Source: DAOULT01 sp964646625 (GTDB taxonomy: Bacteria; Chloroflexota; Anaerolineae; CAZYHC01). Taken from it: a DNA stretch of 64,000 nt. The notes beneath the pieces are model-generated. The model was not told where the DNA came from, did no database searches, and worked only from the letters and a program-made list of their open reading frames with translations. Positions 25,142 through 33,531 of this stretch are shown here, piece by piece. A program made the position numbers and the translations under genes. Each line of letters begins with the position of its first letter. The stretch's first letter is position 1. The DNA lies in assembly GCA_964646625.1 (NCBI GenBank), contig CAZYHC010000020.1, forward strand, positions 1 to 64,000. Direction: 5' to 3'.

Positions 25142-26368
25142 GTGAAAGCTTTGCAGTTCGTGGACAGCATTCCACGCTACATAATTTCCAAAGCCATCGG
25201 CGCTTTTTACCCCCCCATTTTTTACAGCCCTTTCTCCTGTCTACGATATCGCGAAGTGTCAGCGCCAAAGTTGCCCGGCCCCGCATGGGTCAAGATCAAG
25301 GTCAAATACGGGGGCATCTGTGGCAGCGACATCAATCTCATCCGTCTGCACGACAGCCCCTCCCTCTCGCCTTTTGCCTCTTTTCCTTGCACCATAGGGC
25401 ACGAGAACGTGGGCACCATCGTCGAGGTGGGTGAGAATGTCGATGATTTCAAGGTTGGGGAGCGGGTGACGGCCGATCCGTTGCTGGCCTGTCCCACGCG
25501 GGGCATCGACGAACCATGCCCGCATTGTCAGCGCGGCGAATATCCCCGCTGCGAAAATTTTGCCAGAGGAGATATTTCTCCTGGCACGATCATCGGAGCC
25601 TGCCGGGACACGGGCGGGAGTTGGAGCCCCTACTTTGTGGCCCATCGTTCCCAGGTGTTTCACGTCCCCGACACGGTGAGCGACGAGCAGGTCATCCTGG
25701 TGGATGCCTTCTGTTCCGCTCTACATCCGGTGATGCGTAATTTTCCCCGTGACGAAGATACCGTGCTTGTCGTCGGCGCGGGGGTGATCGGTATCTGTGC
25801 GGTGGCGGCCTTGCGCCTCCTGGAGAGCAGGGCCCGCGTCATCGTGCTGGCCCGTTACCCTTTCCAGGGGCAGTTGGCAGAAAGCTACGGGGCCGACGAG
25901 GTGATCTACGCCCGCAAGGGCCTGGATTACTACCAGGCAGTGGCCAATTCGGTGGCAGGGACGTTGTATAAGCCTATCCTGGGCAAGCGGGTGATGACTG
26001 GCGGAGCGGATGTGGTTTACGAATGTGTGGGGAGCGATACCAGCATCGACGATGCCTTGCGTTTCACCAGGGCAGGGGGAAGGCTGGTGCTGGTTGGTCT
26101 GGTAGGTACGACTAGGAAAGTAGATTGGACGCCGGTGTGGTTCAATGAACTGACGGTGACGGGCACTTTTGCCTACGGCACCGAATATAAAGAGGGCCAG
26201 CCCATCCGCACTTATCAACTGGCGCTGGATTGGCTGGCCCAGGGTAAACTCGACCTGGCTCCTCTTCTGACCCATAAGTTCAGGCTGGCGGACTATAAAC
26301 GAGCCCTTGAGACGACCATGAGTAAGTCGAAGAACAAGGTGGTGAAGTCGGTTTTCTTCTTTGACTGA
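25142..26368 (+). CDS. Zinc-dependent medium-chain alcohol dehydrogenase (threonine/sorbitol dehydrogenase-like)
   Basis: 408 residues of the MDR superfamily. The catalytic zinc ligands are the Cys in YGGICGSD, the His-Glu in CTIGHENVG and a later acidic residue. The structural zinc site is the four-cysteine group in CPTRGIDEPCPHCQRGEYPRC (written here in part: EPCPHCQRGEYPRC). The NAD(P)-binding motif is VLVVGAGVIGICAV. Residues up to about 45 form an unusual N-terminal extension before the usual start of the family fold. The substrate is unknown. It starts at GTG with GGGGGG six bases upstream, is single, and is convergent with the SPT-like gene. Confidence 0.87.
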   Translation: MKALQFVDSIPRYIISKAIGAFYPPIFYSPFSCLRYREVSAPKLPGPAWVKIKVKYGGICGSDINLIRLHDSPSLSPFASFPCTIGHENVGTIVEVGENVDDFKVGERVTADPLLACPTRGIDEPCPHCQRGEYPRCENFARGDISPGTIIGACRDTGGSWSPYFVAHRSQVFHVPDTVSDEQVILVDAFCSALHPVMRNFPRDEDTVLVVGAGVIGICAVAALRLLESRARVIVLARYPFQGQLAESYGADEVIYARKGLDYYQAVANSVAGTLYKPILGKRVMTGGADVVYECVGSDTSIDDALRFTRAGGRLVLVGLVGTTRKVDWTPVWFNELTVTGTFAYGTEYKEGQPIRTYQLALDWLAQGKLDLAPLLTHKFRLADYKRALETTMSKSKNKVVKSVFFFD

Positions 26369-26406
26369 CCTCCTATCCGAAAAGCTGAGCAGGCAGGGGG
26401 CAGGCC

Positions 26407-27630
26407 CTAAGCTCCGACAGGGGTTAACTCTTGCAAGGGCTCCCTGGCCGGAATGAAGCCCACTTCCCGGCTCACCTTTTCAAAGATTTCCAGGACTCGA
26501 TCCAACTGCTCGTCAGTATGGGTAGCCATGTAGCTGGTTCTGAGCAGGGCTTTGCCAGGGGGCACGGCCGGAGGGATAGCCACATTGACGAATACTCCGG
26601 CCTCGAAGAGAGCTTTCCACATGGTGAAGGTGTCGCCTTCGTCGCCGATGACGATGGGGATAATAGGCGTTTCGCTGTCTCCTGTATCGAAGCCCAGTTC
26701 TTTAAAACCTTTGTTCATCTTTTCGGTGTTGTGCCAGAGCCTTGCCAGTCTCTCAGGCTCTTCCTGCATCACCTCCAGAGCGGCCAGAACAGCGGCCGTG
26801 CTGGGAGGACTCATGCTGGCGCTGAAAATCATGGCGCGGCCCATGTGCTGGATGTAGTGTACGACCGGCTCGTCGCCGGCGATGACTCCACCCAACGAGG
26901 CAAAAGACTTGCTGAAAGTGCCCATGATTAGATCAACGTCATCCTCCAGGCCGAAGTGAGAGGCTGTTCCCCGGCCCCCTTCGCCCAGCACACCCAGGGA
27001 GTGGGCATCGTCAACCATCAAGCGAGCGTCATATTTCTTGCACAAATCGACAATTGCCGGTAAGGGGGCGATGTCTCCTCCCATGCTGAACACTCCGTCC
27101 ACTACCACCAACTTGCCGCCGTCGGAGTCGCAGGAAGCCAGGACCCTTTCCAGGCCGCGCATGTCGTTGTGGGGGAAGCGTTTCATCTGACCAAAGCTCA
27201 GACGACAGCCATCGACGATGCTGGCGTGATCCTCGCGGTCGGTGATGACCACGTCATCTTTGCCCACCAGGGCCGAGATCGTGCCCAGGTTGGTCTGGAA
27301 ACCGGTGCTGAAGACCAGGGCCGCTTCCTTGTGCAGGAACTCGGCCAGCCTGGCTTCCAGCTCTTCGTGGAGGGTGAGGGTGCCGTTCAGGAGACGGGAG
27401 CCGGTGCAGCTGGGGCCATATCTGCGGATGGCTTCGATGGCCGCCTCCCGCACTTTGGGGTGGGTGGTCAGCCCCAGATAGTTATTGGAGCCGATCATAA
27501 TGAGCCGCTGGCCTTTGGTTACTACTTCCGTGCCCTCTGTTTCTTCCAGGGGGATAAAATAGGGATAATATCCCAGGGCCTTGGCGATCTTAGCGCGAGT
27601 GAACTCCTCGCATTTTTCAAACAGATCCAT
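26407..27630 (-). CDS. Serine palmitoyltransferase-like alpha-oxoamine synthase
   Basis: PLP enzyme of the alpha-oxoamine synthase family (SPT, KBL, BioF, HemA), 407 residues. The N-terminus (EKCEEFTRAKIAKALGYYPYF) and MIGSNNYLGLTTHPKV resemble bacterial serine palmitoyltransferases more than BioF or KBL. Catalytic features are DREDHASIVDG, VDDAHSLGVLGEGGRG and the PLP lysine in MGTFSKSFASLGG. An SPT would join serine with an acyl-CoA at the first step of sphingolipid synthesis; another amino acid or acyl donor is possible. The ATG has AAGGAGG upstream. It is the third gene of a unit with FmdB and a 40-residue peptide. Confidence 0.85.
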   Translation of the reverse strand: MDLFEKCEEFTRAKIAKALGYYPYFIPLEETEGTEVVTKGQRLIMIGSNNYLGLTTHPKVREAAIEAIRRYGPSCTGSRLLNGTLTLHEELEARLAEFLHKEAALVFSTGFQTNLGTISALVGKDDVVITDREDHASIVDGCRLSFGQMKRFPHNDMRGLERVLASCDSDGGKLVVVDGVFSMGGDIAPLPAIVDLCKKYDARLMVDDAHSLGVLGEGGRGTASHFGLEDDVDLIMGTFSKSFASLGGVIAGDEPVVHYIQHMGRAMIFSASMSPPSTAAVLAALEVMQEEPERLARLWHNTEKMNKGFKELGFDTGDSETPIIPIVIGDEGDTFTMWKALFEAGVFVNVAIPPAVPPGKALLRTSYMATHTDEQLDRVLEIFEKVSREVGFIPAREPLQELTPVGA

Positions 27631-27645
27631 TATTTTCCTCCTTCT

Positions 27646-27768
27646 TTAACATAGTAAGATAATATTATTAGATGTAGCTGGTGAAGTGATTGGGATGGGC
27701 AGAGATACCTCTTTGGTCTCGACCAGCTTTATCTCGGTACAGTGAGTGCCCAACTCGATCAGTTTCAT
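27646..27768 (-). CDS. Unrecognised 40-residue peptide gene
   Basis: A short open frame of 40 codons beginning MKLIELGTHCTEIKLVETKE and ending SNNIILLC. A strong AAAGGAGG lies 4-6 bases before the ATG, as good as any ribosome site in the window. It ends 15 bases before the SPT-like start and lies 58 bases after FmdB, so it fits the same transcript. There are two cysteines, at residue 10 and at the very C-terminus, and no membrane segment. I do not recognise it. It could be a small regulatory or carrier peptide, a peptide to be modified, or a translational leader for the enzyme gene. Confidence 0.6.
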   Translation of the reverse strand: MKLIELGTHCTEIKLVETKEVSLPIPITSPATSNNIILLC

Positions 27769-27826
27769 GTAACCTCCTTTACGTATGCAGTGTTAATCGT
27801 TGCTGAGGGGGCCTGGCGGGAGTTCA

Positions 27827-28063
27827 TCAGTGGTGGCAGCCAGCACAGGTGGTGGCGGCGCAGGTAGTGCAACTGCTCCCGCTGGCGATGGAACGTGTTT
27901 CACCGCTGCTGCTCTTGCTGATGGCAGCGAAGAGGGAAAGGACACGCGAGGTGTTGGGGCCGTGACAGCGCGAACAAGCGATGGGATCATCAGCCTGGCT
28001 CATCGGACGCAGAGCGTCGAACCTGGCCTTACAGTCTTGACAGTGATACTCGTAGATGGGCAT
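27827..28063 (-). CDS. FmdB-family zinc-ribbon protein
   Basis: 78 residues. MPIYEYHCQDCKARFDALRPM and the paired CSRCHGP form the FmdB zinc ribbon (two CxxC knuckles). A Ser-rich linker leads to a second cysteine-rich tail, SCTTCAATTCAGCHH, common in this family. The family is named after a putative formamidase regulator, but its function is generally unknown. The ATG is preceded by GAGGTAAGG. A good promoter at 28097-28125 drives it, and two small downstream genes follow in the same direction. Confidence 0.88.
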   Translation of the reverse strand: MPIYEYHCQDCKARFDALRPMSQADDPIACSRCHGPNTSRVLSLFAAISKSSSGETRSIASGSSCTTCAATTCAGCHH

Positions 28064-28096
28064 GAGCCTTACCTCGATTCATAAACTTTCCTTTAT

Positions 28097-28125
28097 ATTT
28101 TACACGTCTTTTGCCCATTTGTCAA
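28097..28125 (-). promoter_or_regulatory. Sigma-70 promoter for the fmdB unit
   Basis: Minus-strand TTGACA (28125-28120), a 17-base spacer and TAAAAT (28102-28097). It lies between CATAAACT motifs at 28080 and 28130. Confidence 0.75.
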
Positions 28126-28128
28126 GAA

Positions 28129-28148
28129 GCATAAACTAAAGTTTATGC
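28129..28148. promoter_or_regulatory. Palindrome over the methyltransferase start region
   Basis: GCATAAACT-AA-AGTTTATGC is a perfect 9-2-9 inverted repeat. It sits beside the fmdB -35 box and covers the first ATG of the methyltransferase. A further CATAAACT lies at 28080, near the fmdB transcription start. It could be an operator that couples the two divergent units; the regulator is unknown. Confidence 0.4.
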
Positions 28149-29905
28149 ATTCCTGCTGGCCGACCTTCAGCATGGTGGTGAGCCGACCTTTCGGCGGTAG
28201 AAAGAACGGAATTATGCACATTGCATATCCAGGCAGACAAAATTTCGGCCAGATGCTAAAAGAGGCCGACGATAACTCGCTCAACTTTATTATAGTGGTC
28301 ACCGCTGCGCTTAACCCGTTCAACGTCTCTGAACTTAAAGCCTACTTGGACGAATGCGGGCGAGTGCTGAAGGATGGGGGCTTGCTTTTGGTGCAGGGGT
28401 GTCCCGAATACTTGCCGGAACTGGGTGTTCACCTTGACCGGTATCTAAACTTCAAATACTGGATGGCGATTGAGTCCACGATGCAGCGCAGGGATAGCGG
28501 TCTGCCCTCGGTTCATGCCGCCGTACTCCTGTTTGCCAAAGGCCATCGTTTCAACCTGAAACGGGCGCGCTTTCCCCACCAGTATTGTGCCTTCTGCAAA
28601 AAGACGCTCAAAGATTGGGGCGGCAAGGCCCACTTGATGCATCCTGAGGGCTACGTTATCTCCGACGTGTGGAAAGACCTGCCACCAGCGGATAACTACA
28701 CCCAAATCTCCGCCCCTGTTCTGGAGGCTATGCTGCGGATGCTTGATGTCGAGCTCCCCAGGGGAGAAGGGGCCGACTCGCCTCAGCAGGCAGATAGCCA
28801 GATCCGGGGCATCATCGGCCCCAGGGAGGGCCTTGGCGCAGGTGGAGACGTTGCAGAGCCAGCCGCCCGATGTATCCAGGAACCGGAGAAGATTAGGCAC
28901 AGCGCGGCCATCAACGAGCTGGAGCCTGAGATGCTCGACCTCGTTCATCACGGCGACGCGGTGGAGATACTCAAACGTTATCCCGACCACTCCATCGACC
29001 TGGTTTTTGCCGACCCGCCGTATAACCTGGACAAGACGTACAACGCTTACCAGGATGAAAAAGAGGATGAGCGATACATCGCCTGGTGCAATACCTGGCT
29101 GCAAGAGTACGTGCGGGTACTGAAACCCACCGGCTCGCTGTACGTTCTGAATCTGCCCCACTGGACGATGTATCATGCCGCGTACCTCAATCAACGGCTC
29201 TACTTTCAAAACTGGATCGTGTGGGACGCCCTGTCCGAACCGCGTGGCAAACTGATGCCCGCTCACTATGGTTTGTTGTTCTACACCAGGCATCCTACGG
29301 ATTTCACCTTCAACTACGACGAGGTAGGGCAACTGGATGCCCGCTACTATTGTCGGCGTGCCTCTTGTATCCGCAGGCGCAAAGCAATGGGGGCCGACGA
29401 CAAGATGCCCCTGACCGATATCTGGTGGGACGTTCACCGCATCAAGCATCGGCGCGACCGGGATTATCATCCCTGCCAGTTGCCCGAAGCCCTAATGGAG
29501 CGCATCATCCGCCTTTCCACCAACGAGGGCGATATCGTGCTTGATGCGCTCTGCGGCACGGGCACGACTGCGGTGGCGGCGGTCAGGTTGGGGCGGCGCT
29601 ACGTGGCTATCGACATAGACCCCAAATACGTGAACATAACCAGGGGGAAGATCGCCGAAGTGGCGCGCAGAGGTTACGTGGAGCGTCAGAGCATACGCAG
29701 GCCGCCGCGCAAGTACACCAAGAAAGAACTGCAACTGGAATTACGCCACCTGGCAGCCAGGCTGGGCCGTCTGCCCACGCCAGAAGACGTACGGGGGATG
29801 AGCGAATACGACCTGAAAGTGTTCCTCGACGTGTTTCCGACCTGGGGCAAAGCTTTGAAAGCGGCCAAGCTGGAGGTACGAAATGAAAATGATGGAGGCC
29901 CGTAA
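28145..29905 (+). CDS. DNA methyltransferase with duplicated methylase domain (type II R-M system)
   Basis: 586 residues. The N-terminal part (to about 215) looks like a methylase half without catalytic motifs (GRVLKDGGLLLVQGCPEYL, SDVWKDLPPAD). The C-terminal domain is complete: DPPYNLDKTYN near residue 294, then DALCGTGTTAVAAV near 465, the order of beta-class N4-cytosine/N6-adenine methylases. The last 50 residues match the helical homing-endonuclease-associated repeat (LGRLPTPEDV). The first ATG at 28145 lacks a ribosome site and lies in a palindrome; the ATG at 28214 is an alternative. It overlaps the endonuclease gene by 23 bases. Confidence 0.86.
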   Translation: MHSCWPTFSMVVSRPFGGRKNGIMHIAYPGRQNFGQMLKEADDNSLNFIIVVTAALNPFNVSELKAYLDECGRVLKDGGLLLVQGCPEYLPELGVHLDRYLNFKYWMAIESTMQRRDSGLPSVHAAVLLFAKGHRFNLKRARFPHQYCAFCKKTLKDWGGKAHLMHPEGYVISDVWKDLPPADNYTQISAPVLEAMLRMLDVELPRGEGADSPQQADSQIRGIIGPREGLGAGGDVAEPAARCIQEPEKIRHSAAINELEPEMLDLVHHGDAVEILKRYPDHSIDLVFADPPYNLDKTYNAYQDEKEDERYIAWCNTWLQEYVRVLKPTGSLYVLNLPHWTMYHAAYLNQRLYFQNWIVWDALSEPRGKLMPAHYGLLFYTRHPTDFTFNYDEVGQLDARYYCRRASCIRRRKAMGADDKMPLTDIWWDVHRIKHRRDRDYHPCQLPEALMERIIRLSTNEGDIVLDALCGTGTTAVAAVRLGRRYVAIDIDPKYVNITRGKIAEVARRGYVERQSIRRPPRKYTKKELQLELRHLAARLGRLPTPEDVRGMSEYDLKVFLDVFPTWGKALKAAKLEVRNENDGGP

Positions 29906-30839
29906 GATATCTTTTCAGGAAGCCTGGGATAGTTCGGTCGTGTTTTTAGTGGACGAAGAACTTGAGCAGGAAATCGAGGTCAAAGTAGAAGCTCTGTTAG
30001 AGACAGCACAGGATCACCGTATATCGGAAGCGGCAGAGATTAATGTAGCCGATATAGCTGATTTTCTTGGTCAGAAAGATAACGCCTTGGATGTGATCTT
30101 GAAAGACGTTGGGCTGTCCGAAGAGAAATTCATGCGTATCATCTCTCTATTGCGAAAGTTGCGCCGCATTCCGGGCGATTTCGACCGCGAATGGGACATG
30201 AACAAAATCAAAAGCAAGATCGCGTGCGAACGCGACTTTGCGCGTATGGTAGCGGAACTGTTAGTTGATGGTAAGAGAGATAAAGTACTACAACAATATG
30301 TTCCTCGCTACTATCTGGACATGCTCAACTATCGTGAAATCAAGGGCAGTTCCCAGGCTGCTAGACGTATACATTACAAGGGATCACTGATTGGTACTTA
30401 TGGGGGACGAAAAGGATATAGGGTGGAAGAAAGAATACGGGAGAAATTGGCCGAAATTGAAGTTAGGCATGGGGTAAGCTACGGCAAGGGGCGCTCCATG
30501 ATTGTTGAGACGGATATTGACTTTGCTGTGCCTAATGCCGAGGATCCCTGGGTAATCATTATGAGCTCTTTTCAGGAAACGACAAGCAGCGGCCAGACGA
30601 CGAAAGCAAAGGACATGTTCTCTGCCTATGAAAGAGTTTGTCGTATCAACAGCCGTTATGGAGAAAATAGGGCCTTTGTGAACTTCGTGGACGGTGGTGG
30701 CTGGCTGGCAAGAAAGCGAGATTTGGAACGATTGGTAGAGCAGTGTCATTACTTCATCAACTTGCAACATCTGAATATGCTGGAAGCAATCGTGTTACAG
30801 CATGTGCCAGAGAGGTATTTCAAACGCAATCCATCTTAG
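29883..30839 (+). CDS. Probable type II restriction endonuclease
   Basis: 318 residues, overlapping the methyltransferase gene end, with GGAGG six bases before the ATG. A possible PD-(D/E)XK-type core lies at about residues 205-240: ETDIDFAVP, then IIMSSFQETTSSGQTTKAKD, in which a Gln/Glu-Thr and a Lys could take the catalytic places. Position and size fit the partner of the upstream methylase. The base composition is visibly more A/T-rich than the flanks, which suggests transfer. The recognition sequence cannot be predicted here. Confidence 0.72.
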   Translation: MKMMEARKISFQEAWDSSVVFLVDEELEQEIEVKVEALLETAQDHRISEAAEINVADIADFLGQKDNALDVILKDVGLSEEKFMRIISLLRKLRRIPGDFDREWDMNKIKSKIACERDFARMVAELLVDGKRDKVLQQYVPRYYLDMLNYREIKGSSQAARRIHYKGSLIGTYGGRKGYRVEERIREKLAEIEVRHGVSYGKGRSMIVETDIDFAVPNAEDPWVIIMSSFQETTSSGQTTKAKDMFSAYERVCRINSRYGENRAFVNFVDGGGWLARKRDLERLVEQCHYFINLQHLNMLEAIVLQHVPERYFKRNPS

Positions 30840-30920
30840 ATATAGACCGACGAAAGAGCATAGAACAACAGCCGGGAAGTCGGGTGACTTTCTGGTTGGA
30901 AAGGGGGAATTGCATTAGCG

Positions 30921-31655
30921 ATGGAAGATTTGTGGAAAATCCGAAGAAAGAAGCGGATGACAGTGGCGCAATTAAGCGCCAAAGCGGGCATTCCGGCTCG
31001 GCTTATCAAGGAGTACGAAGCTGGCGCCAAGGCCGTTCCCACTCAGTATCTACCCAAGCTGGCCAAGGCACTCTACGTCGATGTGATAGATATCAAACCC
31101 TTATCGGACCCTATCCCGACCCCACCGACGAAACCCGGTAAACCCCGACCGCCGAGGAAAGCGCCGGTTGTGGAGGAGGCGCCCCCTCCACCGAAGAGAA
31201 AGCCCCAGGAGAAAAAAGGGCCTATACCTGGCCCGGCCAGACCTTCTCAAATTGCCCATCTCCTTCGTCTGGCTGAGCGCCTCCAAATCACTCAGGAGGC
31301 GCTGGAAGAAGAGGAGACCGGCCCGCTACAGGAGTTGACCAGGCCGGAGGCCAGTCGTTTGTTACATAAGCTCCAGCAACGCATCGCCGCCGAAAAGCCG
31401 CCTAAGATTAAAAAACAGCGTGGCTACCTGCCAGAGACAGTAGACGCCTTTGAGCTCAAATACCTGACTCAAAAACAGTATGAAGGGGCTATCCTGGTCT
31501 TTACTTTATTTGACGGAGAGGTTCTGACAGGCAAGATCATCGGCTTTAGCCCCTACGCCATCACCATCGAGGAAGAGGCGAACGGCGAGGAAATAACTAT
31601 TCAAAAACTGGCTATCGCCTACTACCGTAAAAAAGCTGAGGTGCAGGCCGAATGA
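30921..31655 (+). CDS. HTH protein with C-terminal Sm/Hfq-like domain
   Basis: 244 residues in three parts. Residues 1-60 form an XRE-type helix-turn-helix (RRKKRMTVAQLSAKAGIPAR). Residues 61-105 are a Pro/Lys-rich linker, followed by a helical segment to about 165 (LTRPEASRLLHKLQ). Residues about 175-240 resemble an Sm fold: LKYLTQKQYEGAILVFTLFD, GEVLTGKIIGFSPYAITIEE and a final ITIQKLAIAYYRK that recalls the Hfq YKHAI motif. This suggests a DNA-binding protein that also binds RNA or forms rings; it has not been shown here. It overlaps the next gene by four bases (ATGA). Confidence 0.72.
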   Translation: MEDLWKIRRKKRMTVAQLSAKAGIPARLIKEYEAGAKAVPTQYLPKLAKALYVDVIDIKPLSDPIPTPPTKPGKPRPPRKAPVVEEAPPPPKRKPQEKKGPIPGPARPSQIAHLLRLAERLQITQEALEEEETGPLQELTRPEASRLLHKLQQRIAAEKPPKIKKQRGYLPETVDAFELKYLTQKQYEGAILVFTLFDGEVLTGKIIGFSPYAITIEEEANGEEITIQKLAIAYYRKKAEVQAE

Positions 31656-32071
31656 GTTTAGGAGATTATTTGCGCTATCTGCGCGCCATGCGTGGTGGCC
31701 CTAATCCGCGAGAGATCGCCGAGGCGGCTGGTCTGCCCCACGGCGGGATCATCAGCCAGATCGAGCAACGCTACCGCGAGGTGGGCGACGACGAAACTTT
31801 GGAGAAGCTGGCTGCTTACTTTGAGGTGCCGGTAGAGGAGCTACGTTGGCGAAGGGCACGTTCTCGTAAGGCTTTCTCCACTTTCATTGATGAGGCCATG
31901 ATGAACGGCGAGGTGGTATGTCTGCATCTGCGCCTGGGAGAGGACCTGGTCGGTCGGGTCAAGTGGTGGGATCTGGGCGCCCTGGGCCTGGAGCCTCTGG
32001 ATGGTACACCTCGGATTGTGGTTCAACGTCACGCCGTGGACGACTGGGAGATAGTTGATATTATAGATTAG
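31652..32071 (+). CDS. Second HTH protein with Sm-like C-terminal domain
   Basis: 139 residues. The N-terminal part (about 1-70) is XRE-like (REIAEAAGLPHGGIISQIEQ, then LEKLAAYFEVPVEELRW). The C-terminal part, NGEVVCLHLRLGEDLVGRVK followed by IVVQRHAVDDWEIV, has the strand pattern of an Sm/Hfq-like barrel, with QRHAV in the place of the Hfq Sm2 motif. It is translationally coupled to the preceding HTH-Sm gene through ATGA. It is a shorter relative without the long linker. Its stop overlaps the rtcB stop on the other strand. Confidence 0.65.
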   Translation: MSLGDYLRYLRAMRGGPNPREIAEAAGLPHGGIISQIEQRYREVGDDETLEKLAAYFEVPVEELRWRRARSRKAFSTFIDEAMMNGEVVCLHLRLGEDLVGRVKWWDLGALGLEPLDGTPRIVVQRHAVDDWEIVDIID

Positions 32072-33519
32072 CCTTTCATCACGGCCAGAGGTTCCAATCT
32101 GGCTACTTTGCGGGCCAGGCCGGCCTTGTGTACCACCTCCACCACCCGCTCGATATCTTTGTAAGCGTCGGGGGCCTCTTCGGCCAGGCCGGCCATGCTG
32201 CCGGCCCGCACCATGATGCCTCTGGCCTCCAGCTCCTCTCTTAGCTGCGAGCCCCTGATCTTCTTTTTAGCAGCACTGCGGCTCAGCACCCGGCCCGCCC
32301 CGTGACAGGTGGACCCGAAGGTTTTTCTCATGGCTTCTTCGGTGCCTACCAGGACGTAAGAGGCGGTGCCCATGTCGCCGGGCACCAGCACGGGCTGGCC
32401 TACCTCGCGATAGATCTGGGGCAATTCTTTGGCCCCCGGCCCGAAGGCCCGTGTAGCGCCCTTACGGTGCACGCACACTTTGGTGCGTTTGCCGTCGATC
32501 TCGTACTCCTCGATCTTGGCGATGTTATGGGCTACGTCGTAGACGGTGGTTAGCTCCCAATTTTTCACCTTACCGGCCAGCACCTCCTCAAAAGTGCGAC
32601 GCACCAGATGGGTTAGGCACTGACGGTTGGTCCAGGCATAATTGGCCGCGCAGGCCATGGCCGCAAAGTAGTTCTGTCCATCCGGGGAGTCCAGGGGGGC
32701 GCAGACCAGTTCCCGGTCAGGCAGGGTGATGCCATATTTGTGCACCGCTTTCTGCAACGACTTTACGTGATCGGTACAGACCTGGTGCCCCAAACCCCGC
32801 GAGCCGGAGTGAACCTGGACGGCCAGTTGACCAGGGAACAGGCCAAAGCGTTCGGCCACCTCTTCGTCGTAGACCTCCACTACCTCCTCTATCTCCAGGA
32901 AATGGTTGCCCGAACCCAGGGTGCCGAGCTGGTTCTTGCCGCGCTCCCTGGCCCGCTGGCTGACGGCCGGCGCCGAAGCGCCGGCCATTCCGCCTCGTTC
33001 CTCGATGCGTTCCAGGTCCTGTCTTGTGCCGTAACCCTGCTGGATGGCCCAGACCGCTCCTCTTTCCAGCACTTCGTCCATATCTCTGGGTGATAACTTG
33101 ATGCCCCCCTTCTTGCCCATGCCGCTGGGCACGTTGCGGTAGAGGCCGCTGATCAGGGTGTCCATGTAGGGCTGGACTTCTGCGGCTTCCAGTTCAGAGG
33201 TCAGGAGACGCACGCCGCAGTTTATATCGTAGCCCACTCCGCCAGGGGAAATGATCCCTGAAGGATAGCGAGTAGCCGCCACCCCGCCAATGGTAAAGCC
33301 GTAGCCCTGGTGGATATCAGGCATAGCCAGAGCGTAGCTGACGATGCCCGGCAGGGTAGTAGTGTTCACCAGTTGTTCCAGGGAGCGGTCCTTCATAGCC
33401 GCTTCCAGGAGCTCCCTGTCGGCGTAGATGTGGGCGGGCACGCGCATGTCTGCCCGGAAATCTTTGGGTATCTCGTAGAGCCAATCCTCTAGCTTCTTCA
33501 TATCTTTCAGAGTAACCAT
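32068..33519 (-). CDS. rtcB: RNA-splicing ligase RtcB
   Basis: GTP- and Mn-dependent ligase joining 2',3'-cyclic phosphate or 3'-phosphate RNA ends to 5'-OH ends; 483 residues. Signature blocks include GVGYDINCGVRLL with the metal-binding Cys, GSGNHFLEIEEV, HSGSRGLGHQVC, YDVAHNIAKIEEY and CHGAGRVLSR with the guanylated His. The ATG at 33519 has GGAGGG five bases upstream; an in-frame TTG at 33531 is less likely. It follows archease directly. It is the last gene of the nusA-to-rtcB series. Confidence 0.95.
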   Translation of the reverse strand: MVTLKDMKKLEDWLYEIPKDFRADMRVPAHIYADRELLEAAMKDRSLEQLVNTTTLPGIVSYALAMPDIHQGYGFTIGGVAATRYPSGIISPGGVGYDINCGVRLLTSELEAAEVQPYMDTLISGLYRNVPSGMGKKGGIKLSPRDMDEVLERGAVWAIQQGYGTRQDLERIEERGGMAGASAPAVSQRARERGKNQLGTLGSGNHFLEIEEVVEVYDEEVAERFGLFPGQLAVQVHSGSRGLGHQVCTDHVKSLQKAVHKYGITLPDRELVCAPLDSPDGQNYFAAMACAANYAWTNRQCLTHLVRRTFEEVLAGKVKNWELTTVYDVAHNIAKIEEYEIDGKRTKVCVHRKGATRAFGPGAKELPQIYREVGQPVLVPGDMGTASYVLVGTEEAMRKTFGSTCHGAGRVLSRSAAKKKIRGSQLREELEARGIMVRAGSMAGLAEEAPDAYKDIERVVEVVHKAGLARKVARLEPLAVMKG

Positions 33520-33531
33520 TTCACCCTCCAA

